Shown: positions 50,013-58,886 of the stretch, piece after piece
Layout: each line of letters begins with the position of its first letter
Position numbering within the stretch: the first letter of the stretch is position 1
From: Chitinophaga sp. HK235
GTDB taxonomy: Bacteria > Bacteroidota > Bacteroidia > Chitinophagales > Chitinophagaceae
NCBI RefSeq assembly: GCF_018255755.1
Contig: NZ_CP073766.1
Span: 7,748,501 to 7,812,500 of the forward strand
DNA length: 64,000 bases
Direction of reading: 5' to 3'
Program-made: the position numbers and the translations under genes
Notes under the pieces: generated by a model
Told to the model about the DNA's origin: nothing
Database searches by the model: none
The model's input: the letters and a program-made list of their open reading frames with translations, nothing else

Positions 50013-51278
50013 TTATTTATTGACATGAAAAATAGGACCGTTCACAGTAGCAATTACTTTGCCCTTCAGTACGCTGCCAATATAAGCCGAATTTTTTGAT
50101 CTGGAAGCGATATGCTCCCGGGTAAATGTCCATTCGACTGCCGGATCGAAGATGGTGAGGTTGGCGGCGGCGCCGTCCTGGATGGCTGGCAGCGGCTGTT
50201 TAAAGATAGCACGGGGCTTTTCAGTAAGCATGGCAATCAATTGTTCGAGTGGCAACTGGGGCAGGTATTGCCTGATAACGCCAAAGCTGCTTTCCAGGCC
50301 GATCATGCCATTTTTGGCGTATTCAAACTCCACTTGTTTGGCATCCCATTCATGTGGCATGTGGTGGCTGGCAAAGCAGTCGATAGTGCCGTGTAAAATG
50401 GCTTCCTGAATAGCTTTCACATCGTCTTCGCTGCGCAGGGGCGGATTAACTTTCAGATGGGCATCATAGTTTACCAGCAGCGCATCAGTGAGCGACAGGT
50501 GGTAAGGGGCTACAGAGCAGGTAACTTTTATGCCGGCTGCTTTGGCGGCTGCAATCAGTTCCACGGATTTGCGGGTGCTCACGCCGGTGATATGTATACG
50601 GGAATCGGCATATTTGGCCAGTTCCAGGTCTCGTTGTATGATCAATTCTTCTGCCAGGGCTGGTTTTCCGGGCATACCCAGCAGCGTGGAATAGATGCCT
50701 TCATGCATAAGGCCATGAGCTGAGATACTTTGGTCGTCGGGCAACTGGATAAGGGTGCCATCGAAGGCCTTGATATATTGTAAAGCTTTTAGCAGCAGGC
50801 CGGGAGACTGAATGGGGCGGAGTCCATCTGAAAAGGCGACTGCGCCGGTTTGCTGCATTTCATACATCTCAGCGAGGCCTGTCCCTTCAAGGTTTTTGGT
50901 GACGGCGCCAATTGGAAGCACAGTGGCGGCGGCATGGCGGGTTTTGCTCAGCACATATTCTATCTGTGGTTTGGTATGCAGTGCCGGCTGCGTATTGGGC
51001 ACTACCATCACGGTGGTGTATCCTCCGGTGGCAGCAGCCTTTACACCGGTATACAGATCTTCCTTGTGTTCCAGTCCGGGATCGCAGAAATGAGCGAAAA
51101 TGTCCATCCAGCCCGCAGATACATGCAGATTTTCACCTGAGATCACTGTTGCACGCGCATCTTCCAGGTTATCACCTACCTGCTGAATGATGCCGTTTTG
51201 AATGGAAATGTCTTTTTGCTGCCCGTGAAAAGGGGAGGAAGGCGCTATAACCTTTACGTTTTTGAGTAATATGTGCAT
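50013..51278 (-). CDS. Dihydroorotase homologue lacking metal ligands (likely pseudoenzyme)
   Basis: This 421-residue amidohydrolase-fold protein aligns along its length with bacterial dihydroorotase (GGYTTVMVVPNTQP, HEGIYSTLLGMPG, VNPPLRSEDD). The residues that should bind zinc are changed. The HxH motif is Phe61-Ala-His63, the HCED segment is LPDD (179-182), the HVST His is Gly in ITGVST (230-235), and the catalytic Asp of DHAPH is His305 in SHHMPH. Zinc-dependent ring closure of carbamoyl-aspartate is therefore doubtful. It may be a structural partner of aspartate carbamoyltransferase or have another role. It leads the glycan-associated minus-strand block. Confidence 0.85.
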   Translation of the reverse strand: MHILLKNVKVIAPSSPFHGQQKDISIQNGIIQQVGDNLEDARATVISGENLHVSAGWMDIFAHFCDPGLEHKEDLYTGVKAAATGGYTTVMVVPNTQPALHTKPQIEYVLSKTRHAAATVLPIGAVTKNLEGTGLAEMYEMQQTGAVAFSDGLRPIQSPGLLLKALQYIKAFDGTLIQLPDDQSISAHGLMHEGIYSTLLGMPGKPALAEELIIQRDLELAKYADSRIHITGVSTRKSVELIAAAKAAGIKVTCSVAPYHLSLTDALLVNYDAHLKVNPPLRSEDDVKAIQEAILHGTIDCFASHHMPHEWDAKQVEFEYAKNGMIGLESSFGVIRQYLPQLPLEQLIAMLTEKPRAIFKQPLPAIQDGAAANLTIFDPAVEWTFTREHIASRSKNSAYIGSVLKGKVIATVNGPIFHVNK

Positions 51279-51443
51279 GCTTTACGTTCTATGTCTGTAT
51301 CAAAACCAGTCCAAAAAATACCGGGGCAAATGTAACATAAAACTGTTAATTGTTGAAGTGCCTTCTGTCGCCCTTTTCACGCTTTTTGTTCAGGTTGGTA
51401 TGATAATTGAAAACAGAGGGGTAGCAGATCAAAATAACTGAAG

Positions 51444-52391
51444 ATGAATGATTATCTCACTAACCTCGTCACACGTATATGCGACCGCTCGGACCAGTTA
51501 AATAACGCCCCAACAATCGGCTGGCAGGCCCTCCGGGAAGCTGAACAACTAGCCAACCATGCATATATTCCGATTCTGTATCAGTACATTCAGACAGAAA
51601 CCGATAAAGAAAAACGCCGCGCCGCCGGTTATATCATTATCCAGCTTTCCAGAAATACCAATGATCCGGAAGTAATCCGTTTTATGCTGGACCGCCTGCG
51701 GATCGAGCAGGATGCCGATATGATCACCGCTATTCAGCAAGACATGGAACGCGGCCTGCCTATCCCGGGTTACATGAATCTGGAACCTTTACTCAACAAT
51801 ACTTTATCTCTCAATAATAATGTACGCCGTTCCGCTTTGCTGGCTTTAAGAGGTAGCCACAATCCTCAGGTAGAAGATTGGGCCCTGGATTTGTTGAAAC
51901 GAACTGTAAATGAATATGATATATATTATATAATATTTCTGTTGCATAAAGTTGCCACCCGCAAAAGCCTGCCGGCACTGAAGCGGTTGCTGGAACATCC
52001 CCGTCAGGATGTAAAAGGACTGGCTTTTGCGACTATCGCCGACATAGAAAAGGAAAAAGAAGCCATGTTTTATGCCCGGTGCCTGCTCCGTGGACAGCTT
52101 AAATTTGAAGCGATGGAAGCTATTTATAAATATGCCGACGAAAGCGCCATCCAGGCTGTCATCGCCCGCATCACTGAACTGTTATCCAAAAGACGCAGCA
52201 GTCCCCGGCTCTCCCTGGAAACCTTCAAAAATGGTTTTACAGACCTGATGCTGGGAATGGAATTTCTCTTCCGCTTCCGTACTGCCAAGAGTGAGGTGAA
52301 AAAAACATTTTCCTGGATTACGGAAAAAAGAGCCGACTACCTGCTTCCCGAAGAAAGGGAATGGATACAGCGTAACCTTGTCAACGGATAG
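51444..52391 (+). CDS. HEAT-repeat-like helical protein
   Basis: This 315-residue protein has no signal peptide and reads as repeated helix pairs: AYIPILYQYIQTETDKEKRRAAGYIII, PEVIRFMLDRLRIEQDADMITAI, NVRRSALLALRGSHNPQVEDWALDLL and SLPALKRLLEHPRQDVKGLAF. These are HEAT/PBS-lyase-type repeats that usually bind proteins. The C-terminal 60 residues are basic and helical. It is divergent from the dihydroorotase homologue, with 165 bp between starts. A cytoplasmic scaffold is the natural reading. No partner is evident. Confidence 0.75.
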   Translation: MNDYLTNLVTRICDRSDQLNNAPTIGWQALREAEQLANHAYIPILYQYIQTETDKEKRRAAGYIIIQLSRNTNDPEVIRFMLDRLRIEQDADMITAIQQDMERGLPIPGYMNLEPLLNNTLSLNNNVRRSALLALRGSHNPQVEDWALDLLKRTVNEYDIYYIIFLLHKVATRKSLPALKRLLEHPRQDVKGLAFATIADIEKEKEAMFYARCLLRGQLKFEAMEAIYKYADESAIQAVIARITELLSKRRSSPRLSLETFKNGFTDLMLGMEFLFRFRTAKSEVKKTFSWITEKRADYLLPEEREWIQRNLVNG

Positions 52392-52482
52392 GTCGCTTTT
52401 ATCCGGCTATTTCTCCGCATAACTCCCTTTCAGGTGGTGTTTACCCCTTAATTCTTTACATTTGGAAACTTAAAATGTAAGG

Positions 52483-54657
52483 ATGAAAAGAGGATTGTTA
52501 TTGCTTTTGACAGGTTGTATGGCAGGTGGGATACAGTTTTCCTATGCTCAGCAACAAACGTACACTATGGCGCAGGCTACCAACGGACTTCGTGCGGAGC
52601 TGGCGCCGGAAAGATTAAAACAATTTGAATGGGTGCCCGGTGAAAATGCCTACACCAGAGTAGTAGCTGTCAATGGCAGCCAGGCATGGGTAAAATACAG
52701 CGTGCTGGGAGGAAAAGCCCTGCCCGCCACAGACACGTTACTTACCCTGTCTTCCCTCAATCAGCAACTCGCTTTCACAAAGCCTATACGGACATTGCCA
52801 GCACTACACTGGCTGGATAACAACTCGGCCTGGTTCAGCATCGGCAATATCCTGTTTACCGGAAAACCGGAAAATGGCAGGATGACTTTCGAGGCATGGT
52901 GTACCTTGCCCGCCGGCGCCGAAAATATAACCGTCAACAGCCAAAGCCGCCAGATTGCGTATACGGTGAACAATAATCTTTTCCTGCGTACCGCAGATGG
53001 AAAGGAACAGGCTATCACCCGGGATGAAGATATCAATATCGTCAACGGGAAAAGTGTGCACCGCGATGAGTTTGGTATCGACAAAGGGATCTTCTTCTCC
53101 CCCAAAGGTGACCTCGTAGCCTTCTACCGCATGGACCAGCGTATGGTCAATGACTATCGGATCATGGACTGGTCAGTAACCCCGGCACATGCCAATGTTA
53201 TCAAATATCCCATGGCAGGTGGTAAATCCCATGAAGTAACATTGGGCGTGTATCAGCCTTCCACCCAAAAAACTGTTTTCCTGAAAACCAGTGGAGAAGC
53301 GGATCATTATCTTACCTGCGTTACCTGGGCCCCCGACCAGCAATCGGTATATGTGGCATTGCTGAACAGGGACCAGAACCACTTATGGCTTAATCAATAC
53401 AGTGCCAGCACCGGAGAACTGATCAAAACACTTTTTGAAGAAACAGACCGTAAATATGTACATCCGTCTCACCCACTGAGCTTTGTGCCTGGTAAGCCAG
53501 ACCAGTTTATCTGGTGGAGTGACCGTGACGGCTATACGCACCTATACCTGTACAATACTTCCGGTAAGCTGCAAAAACAGCTGACCAAAGGAGCCTGGGT
53601 CGTGAATGAGTTGCAGGGTTATCATACGGCCTCCAATGAAGTGGTCATCACTGCAGCTAAGGAAAGCCCTATGGAAAAACATGTGTATGCTGTCAATCTC
53701 CAATCAGCTGCACAGCGCCGCCTGGACAAGGCTGCCGGCTGGCATGATACACAGGTGAGCAGCAACGGCGATTATGTACTGGATGCCTACAGCTCTAAAG
53801 ATATGCCTTCAGCAGCCGTTATCACTGCGCTTAACGGCAAATATGAAGAAACCATCCTGCAGGCGGCAGATCCGTTGAAAAATTTCAAGCGTCCTGAAAT
53901 CCGCCAGGTGACACTGAAAGCAGACGACGGCACTCCGCTTTATGGTAAACTGATACTGCCGGTGAGCTTTGACAGTACCCGTCAGTATCCGGTGATCGTG
54001 TATCTCTACAACGGTCCGAACGTACAACTGATCCGTAATACTTTCCCCTATAGCGGCAACCTCTGGTATGAATACATGGCCCAGCGCGGATATATCGTAT
54101 TTACGATGGATGGCCGTGGCAGCGCCAATCGCGGAATGGCCTTTGAACAGGCTACCTTCCGCCAATTGGGTACTGTAGAAATGAATGACCAGCTGCAGGG
54201 TGTGGCTTATCTCAAATCACTTCCTTATGTGAACCAGCAGAAAATGGGTGTTCATGGATGGAGCTTCGGCGGTTTTATGACTACCTCACTGATGCTGCGC
54301 CACCCGGGCGTATTCCAGGCAGCTGTGGCTGGTGGTCCGGTGATAGACTGGAGTATGTATGAAGTGATGTATACCGAGCGTTATATGGATACTCCGCAAC
54401 AAAATCCGGAAGGATATGCCAATTCCAATCTGCTGACCCAAACCAAAAATCTGCAGGGGCATCTGATGCTGATACATGGTACCAATGATGATGTAGTAGT
54501 ATGGCAACATTCCATCGACTTCCTGAAAGCCTGTGTGGACAATGAAGTACAGGTAGATTACTTTGTGTATCCCGGTCATCTGCACAATGTGCTGGGTAAA
54601 GACAGGGTACATCTGATGCAGAAGATCACAGATTATTTTGATGCGCACCTGAAATAG
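52483..54657 (+). CDS. S9 family dipeptidyl peptidase IV-type serine protease
   Basis: This 724-residue peptidase has a signal peptide ending near SYAQQ, an N-terminal beta-propeller (DPPIV_N) and a C-terminal alpha/beta hydrolase domain. The catalytic Ser594 lies in GWSFGGF, the Asp in HGTNDDVV, and the His in YPGHLHNV. A double-Glu motif typical of DPP IV (DE at HRDEFGI, residue about 196) is near the propeller end. It would remove dipeptides after Pro in the periplasm. A TACATTTG box at 52457-52464 may be the -7 element. A strong terminator follows. Confidence 0.9.
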   Translation: MKRGLLLLLTGCMAGGIQFSYAQQQTYTMAQATNGLRAELAPERLKQFEWVPGENAYTRVVAVNGSQAWVKYSVLGGKALPATDTLLTLSSLNQQLAFTKPIRTLPALHWLDNNSAWFSIGNILFTGKPENGRMTFEAWCTLPAGAENITVNSQSRQIAYTVNNNLFLRTADGKEQAITRDEDINIVNGKSVHRDEFGIDKGIFFSPKGDLVAFYRMDQRMVNDYRIMDWSVTPAHANVIKYPMAGGKSHEVTLGVYQPSTQKTVFLKTSGEADHYLTCVTWAPDQQSVYVALLNRDQNHLWLNQYSASTGELIKTLFEETDRKYVHPSHPLSFVPGKPDQFIWWSDRDGYTHLYLYNTSGKLQKQLTKGAWVVNELQGYHTASNEVVITAAKESPMEKHVYAVNLQSAAQRRLDKAAGWHDTQVSSNGDYVLDAYSSKDMPSAAVITALNGKYEETILQAADPLKNFKRPEIRQVTLKADDGTPLYGKLILPVSFDSTRQYPVIVYLYNGPNVQLIRNTFPYSGNLWYEYMAQRGYIVFTMDGRGSANRGMAFEQATFRQLGTVEMNDQLQGVAYLKSLPYVNQQKMGVHGWSFGGFMTTSLMLRHPGVFQAAVAGGPVIDWSMYEVMYTERYMDTPQQNPEGYANSNLLTQTKNLQGHLMLIHGTNDDVVVWQHSIDFLKACVDNEVQVDYFVYPGHLHNVLGKDRVHLMQKITDYFDAHLK

Positions 54658-54671
54658 GCGTATAAAGCAAT

Positions 54672-54728
54672 AAAACGAGAAAAGACGCAAGAGACTTCAG
54701 GAAAGCCTTTTGCGTCTTTTCTCGTTTT
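54672..54728. terminator. Long terminator between convergent genes
   Basis: Perfect 19-nt arms (54672-54690 and 54710-54728) enclose a 19-nt loop. The arms begin with AAAA and end with TTTT, so it can act on both strands, for the peptidase and for the DUF1349 gene. Confidence 0.9.
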
Positions 54729-54748
54729 AAGTTTTTTCGTTGGCTGTA

Positions 54749-55417
54749 TTACATATCTCCTGTTTTCGGGTTTTTAAAGGCTCCCGGGACATATACGATT
54801 TCTGAAAAAATACTGGTGCAGGATTCGCCCAGCGGAGACTGGGAAGAAAAGCCTATGCTTACCGGTCCTTTGGGAACGAAGTTCACCAGGCGTATTGCTT
54901 CCCAGCTCTGGCCATTCGGAGAATAAAAGAGTCCGTACAAATTACCGGATTTTGCAAGCCGGAAATACACTTCATTTTTTGTAGTCACGGCATTGTTGCT
55001 GTCGTCGGTGTAGGTATTGGTAACACCAGAGCAAACAGAGAGTGTACCATACTGGCTGTTTTCGAAGAGGAATTTGATATACTGGGTAGAATCTACCATT
55101 ACATAGATGGCTCCGCCGTCGTACATCTTTTTAAAATCCACCTTTATTTTGGCCGTCAGCACAAAGTCTCTATCCGGCTTGAAAACGAGGATAGGAGCGG
55201 TGGCGATGTTATAGCCGCCGCCAGGATAATTGTAAAAATCAGTGCCCTGTGTTGCAGTGATGGATAGTCCTTCGGGGGTGACTTCAAAGTCTTTCGGTTG
55301 ATTGATCCAGGTGCAGGGATGTGGTATGCCTTTGATCCGCACGCTGTCTGCGGGAGCTGCTACAGCGCTGAAAAAAAAGAGGACCAGGCTGCCGAGTACA
55401 AAAAGTTTTTTTTTCAC
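54749..55417 (-). CDS. Secreted DUF1349 (concanavalin-like) protein
   Basis: This protein of 222 residues has an export signal (KKKLFVLGSLVLFFFSAVAA) and a jelly-roll body: TWINQPKDFEVTPEGLSITA, GTDFYNYPGGGYNIATAPIL, KMYDGGAIYVMVDSTQYIKF and YFRLAKSGNLYGLFYSPNGQSWEAI. These match DUF1349, a concanavalin-like fold often linked to carbohydrates. The open frame runs to 55504, but the GTG at 55417 places the start directly before the signal peptide and is chosen. It is isolated by terminators on both sides. Carbohydrate binding is an inference. Confidence 0.78.
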   Translation of the reverse strand: MKKKLFVLGSLVLFFFSAVAAPADSVRIKGIPHPCTWINQPKDFEVTPEGLSITATQGTDFYNYPGGGYNIATAPILVFKPDRDFVLTAKIKVDFKKMYDGGAIYVMVDSTQYIKFLFENSQYGTLSVCSGVTNTYTDDSNNAVTTKNEVYFRLAKSGNLYGLFYSPNGQSWEAIRLVNFVPKGPVSIGFSSQSPLGESCTSIFSEIVYVPGAFKNPKTGDM

Positions 55418-55502
55418 TATCGTGGGTTTAAAATAAATACTGGTGCCTAATATATAAACTAAATAATAAGGAAACGATAAAACTACAGGGAGGGTAAAAA
55501 AC

Positions 55503-55532
55503 AATAACCTGGCAGGTGTCTGCCAGGTTATT
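55503..55532. terminator. Hairpin terminator between the two secreted-protein genes
   Basis: Arms AATAACCTGGCA and TGCCAGGTTATT pair perfectly around a 6-nt loop. It lies past the stop of the 55554-55982 gene and before the start of the DUF1349 gene on the minus strand. Confidence 0.75.
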
Positions 55533-55553
55533 GAGTGGAAATGATTAATACTG

Positions 55554-55982
55554 TTACTGTGCTACAGTATTACCATCAGCATTTACTACAATTGTCTGTA
55601 CAACACCATTCTGGATAACGCGAACAGTATAACAATCGCTGCCATCCCTGCATTTCATGCTGGTGATATCGTACAGGTTTGAACCGTAGGTGTTTTTAAG
55701 ATTACTCACGATGTTGGAAGGAATAAAATCTTCCATTACTGGCAGGGCTGCCTGTGGATACCACATGGTGTTGTAGTTGGTGGTAGTGGTAGTAGGCATT
55801 TCCATTGGCATTCCTGTTTTTTTAGCCATTCTTTTTTCTGCCCTTGCTTCTTTTCTTTCTGCTCTTGCTTCCCGTTTTTCTTCTTTAGTTCTGTGGCGGT
55901 GAGCTGCGAGGCTGGTCTGGAACGGAACAACTGTAAACACTCCAATTCCTGTGGCTAACAGATAAATCATCATCTTTTTCAT
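55554..55982 (-). CDS. Small secreted protein with a charged helical stretch, unknown family
   Basis: This 142-residue protein has a signal peptide (MKKMMIYLLATGIGVFTVVPF), then a strongly charged helix with repeated Arg/Glu/Ala (about residues 30-54). A Thr-rich linker follows, and then a C-terminal domain of about 60 residues with YGSNLYDITSMKCRDGSDCYTVRVI. The two Cys in that domain could form a disulfide. The end (VVQTIVVNADGNTV) has a PepSY-like feel, but I cannot assign a family. It is monocistronic by its flanking hairpin. Confidence 0.65.
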   Translation of the reverse strand: MKKMMIYLLATGIGVFTVVPFQTSLAAHRHRTKEEKREARAERKEARAEKRMAKKTGMPMEMPTTTTTNYNTMWYPQAALPVMEDFIPSNIVSNLKNTYGSNLYDITSMKCRDGSDCYTVRVIQNGVVQTIVVNADGNTVAQ

Positions 55983-56219
55983 AATCTTAAGATTTTTGTA
56001 GATGAATGGATTTTAGGTAACCTAAAGTTCGGCCATTTGTACGGAATAAAGGTCAAAATCCTTGCCCGGTAAGGATTTGACGGTAGAGTAGGGTTTGTTG
56101 CGAAAGGCATTGCAGGACTTAAGTCCCATTGGATGAGGGAGCTATAGCCGGATGGTAAATTTTAACATTCATTAAACAGGAACTGTGATGAATTATGATG
56201 ATAGATGATTCTCCTGATC

Positions 56220-57311
56220 TTATTTTTCTTTGATCAGTTTTCGGAGGGTGGGGAGTATATGTGCAGCAAAACGTTCCATGCCTACGTCTGTAGGATGTAC
56301 GCCGTCTACTGTTCCTTCGTGGTCTTCCCCGAGAAAGCCTTCTCCGCCCAGGTAGTGAAGGTTTTTGATACCGGCTTTGAGAAGTTCATCATAGGCTTTT
56401 CTGAGCTCTGCCCGCTTACGAAATACAATATCGCGGACATCTTTTTCAAAATAGCCATGTTCGTACATGTAGTTTTCTACGAGGAGTATAGGTGTTTGTG
56501 GTTTGCAGGTGCGTAGCTGCTGTACGAGTTTAACAGCTCTTTCATGTATCTGTTCGGGCACGGTATTCGGATTACAATCGATAACAATCAGTGATGGGTC
56601 TGTTTCGCAGATAGCTTCGCCCACAGCGGATTCAAACATACCGTTACCGCTGAAGCCGAGGTTGATAATCGGGCGTTGCAGTTGGCGAACAAGTATGTTG
56701 GTGTAAGCCATACCGGGTCTGGTAGCGCATCCGCCCTGTGCGATACTGCTGCCGTAGTATACTATTGGCTTTTTATCGGGCAGGAGTGTTTGTTGGGGTT
56801 TTTCGATGGAAGCGCCGGTGTTCACTCCGATAGACAGAGAATCTACTCCATCATAGAGCGGAAGGAAAAGCAGGTATTCGCGCCAGGTGGCTTCGCCGTT
56901 TTTGAGCAGAGTACGTTCGGAGCGGTTGCTGTTGTCGGGGATGGCACTGTTGACAAACTGCCATTTGTTATTGACGAGGGCGTAGAGGTCGAGGCCTCTG
57001 ATACCGGTAGCAGTCATGTGGTTCATGGAGGTGTTGTTCAGCACTTTCCATCTGGCTCCAATAGTGGTGGCGTTGGAGCGGAAACGTACAGCGATGCCGG
57101 CAGCATTGCGGCTAAGTGCCCATACGGCGGGTCTGACGGTTGACTCAAATCTGGCTGGCAGCCGGTTGTAGTTATGTTCCTGATGGTATTTACCGATCAG
57201 GGGAAATTCCATGGCATCGTGATAATCAAGGGGAGCCGGTGAGGGTGATTGTGCAAACAGGCGACTGCAGCATAACAGCAGTACCATCAGGGATAGCATC
57301 GTTTTATTCAT
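56220..57311 (-). CDS. Secreted SGNH/GDSL hydrolase
   Basis: This 363-residue protein has a signal peptide (ending LLLCCSRLFA), an N-terminal beta-rich domain of about 150 residues, and a SGNH hydrolase domain. The nucleophile block is VYYGSSIAQGG (Ser188/189), the Gly/Asn blocks are NLGFSGNGMFE and DCNPN, and the late catalytic Asp/His block is DGVHPTDVG. Such proteins act as esterases, often on acetylated sugars. A pair of LacI-type operators lies 70-105 bp upstream of its start, and the LacI-family regulator is the upstream gene, so sugar control is likely. Confidence 0.86.
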   Translation of the reverse strand: MNKTMLSLMVLLLCCSRLFAQSPSPAPLDYHDAMEFPLIGKYHQEHNYNRLPARFESTVRPAVWALSRNAAGIAVRFRSNATTIGARWKVLNNTSMNHMTATGIRGLDLYALVNNKWQFVNSAIPDNSNRSERTLLKNGEATWREYLLFLPLYDGVDSLSIGVNTGASIEKPQQTLLPDKKPIVYYGSSIAQGGCATRPGMAYTNILVRQLQRPIINLGFSGNGMFESAVGEAICETDPSLIVIDCNPNTVPEQIHERAVKLVQQLRTCKPQTPILLVENYMYEHGYFEKDVRDIVFRKRAELRKAYDELLKAGIKNLHYLGGEGFLGEDHEGTVDGVHPTDVGMERFAAHILPTLRKLIKEK

Positions 57312-57380
57312 AGTACGTGTAATTAGTTAGCAGCAGACAAGATACAGGGATTTTGAGATAAATGCACTTTTTCGGGTTTT

Positions 57381-57416
57381 ACGCAAACGCTTGCGCGGAT
57401 AACGCAAGCGTTTGCG
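57381..57416 (-). promoter_or_regulatory. Twin LacI-type operators upstream of the SGNH hydrolase gene
   Basis: ACGCAAACGCTTGCGC (57381-57396) and ACGCAAGCGTTTGCGT (57401-57416) are each near-palindromic with a central CG, the form recognised by LacI/GalR proteins. Their centres are 20 bp apart, about two helical turns, and each is the reverse complement of the other in 15 of 16 positions. The neighbouring LacI-family gene is the likely ligand. Confidence 0.75.
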
Positions 57417-57575
57417 TATGCAGAATGTAAAAAGAATTCTCTAAAATAGTGGTGCAATTATAGAAAATAGATTTTAGCTCGAAAAGCAGCAATTACAGAA
57501 CAGCGAACAATGAGGTCGATTAGCCTGTGCCACGGTATCCTGCTGTGGCAAGGTTATCGCCAAGGTTAACCCATA

Positions 57576-58601
57576 TTACCGGTTATGTATAACCAGTTGT
57601 GACTCCATGATCATATTCGTATAATCATTCAGTGCATGTTCACCATTCAGTAGTGACAGCAGCATGTTGGTGGCGGCCTGTCCCTGCTCGTAGGGAAATT
57701 GTTCTACTGAGGCAGCAGGAGGGAAAGCAGTATATCCGCTTACCGGCGTGTTGGCGTAAGATACGAAAGTAATGTCTTTGTTTATTTCCAGTTTTCTTTT
57801 GAGTGCGTATTGTACTGCGTCCATGGCTACATAGTCGTTGAAGGTAACAACGGCTGTCACTTTCCGTTTGAGGGAAAGGAGGTATTCCATGGCAGTGTCG
57901 GTACCGGCGGCGGTCAGGTCGGCATTGACGATCAGTTCGGGGTCGTATTTGAGCCGATGTTTGCGGAGAGCTTTGATATAGCCGGTAGCTCTTTCTTTGC
58001 TGGCTACCAGTTGTTCGGGACCATTGATCATGCCGATAACGCGGTGGCCTTTTTTCAGAAGAAAATCCACCGCCTGGATAGTACCGGACTCCAGGTTACA
58101 GGAGACAGTATGGATATTGGGCAGGTCGGGCACGCGGTCAAAGAATACAACCGGGATGCGCGCCTGTCGCAGCATTTCAAAATGTTCGTAATTGCGGGTG
58201 TTTTTTCCGATAGATACAATGCAGCCGTCTACACGGTGTTGTTTCATGCTCTGGATGATCTGTTTCTCTCTGGCTTCGTCATCATGCGACTGGCCCAGTA
58301 AAACAGTGTAGTTGTTGCTGTAGGCGGTATCTTCAATGCCGCTGATGGCACTGGAAAAAAAGGCTTCAGACAGTTCCGGAAGTAAAATGCCTATGGTGAA
58401 GGTTTTGCCCTGCTGGAAAAAAACTGCGGTCTGGTTGCGCTCATAATTCAGTTCGGCTGCCAGGGCTTTCACTCTGGCTTTAGTTCTCAACCCGATACTA
58501 TGATGATCATGCAACGCTCTAGATACAGTAGATACAGAGATGTTAAGCCTTTTTGCAATTTCCTTTATCGTTGGTTGCCCCGAAGAAACCCCCTTTCTCA
58601 T
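57576..58601 (-). CDS. LacI family transcriptional regulator
   Basis: This 341-residue repressor has the N-terminal helix-turn-helix TIKEIAKRLNISVSTVSRAL with the hinge helix region RTKARVKALAAELNY. A periplasmic-binding-type ligand domain follows (TIGILLPELSEAFFSSAISGIEDTA, RVDGCIVSIGKNT, HRVIGMINGPEQLVASKERATGY, FPYEQGQAATNMLLSLLNGE). It is upstream of the SGNH hydrolase gene on the same strand, and the twin operators lie between them. It probably represses that gene and may respond to a sugar released by the hydrolase, which is inference. Confidence 0.93.
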   Translation of the reverse strand: MRKGVSSGQPTIKEIAKRLNISVSTVSRALHDHHSIGLRTKARVKALAAELNYERNQTAVFFQQGKTFTIGILLPELSEAFFSSAISGIEDTAYSNNYTVLLGQSHDDEAREKQIIQSMKQHRVDGCIVSIGKNTRNYEHFEMLRQARIPVVFFDRVPDLPNIHTVSCNLESGTIQAVDFLLKKGHRVIGMINGPEQLVASKERATGYIKALRKHRLKYDPELIVNADLTAAGTDTAMEYLLSLKRKVTAVVTFNDYVAMDAVQYALKRKLEINKDITFVSYANTPVSGYTAFPPAASVEQFPYEQGQAATNMLLSLLNGEHALNDYTNMIMESQLVIHNR

Positions 58602-58886
58602 ACATTTTCAGCAATTAATGGAAAATAGATACAGCAATATACGCCTGGTTGCCAAGTTACTGAGTTATTGTATAATATTAACTTTTTTTTATGGGTCCGT
58701 TCAACGGGTTGAATTTACAATGGTTAAATGGATATATGAGGAATTAAACCAATGCAATTGGATTAGAATTCTTTAATATCTCTTGTCTTCGGCCTGTTAT
58801 TTGTTACTTTCGTGCATCCTCCATTGTACCTCTGCCAATTTTTATATATTAAATTTGTTAGATTAGTTTTATTTAAAATTCGTTTT

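Noticed and set aside
57361..57420. Reading the 57381-57416 palindromes as a terminator
   Set aside because: There is no T-run, the site is upstream of the SGNH gene and downstream of the LacI gene by 160 bp, and each half has the LacI-operator form, so an operator pair fits better.
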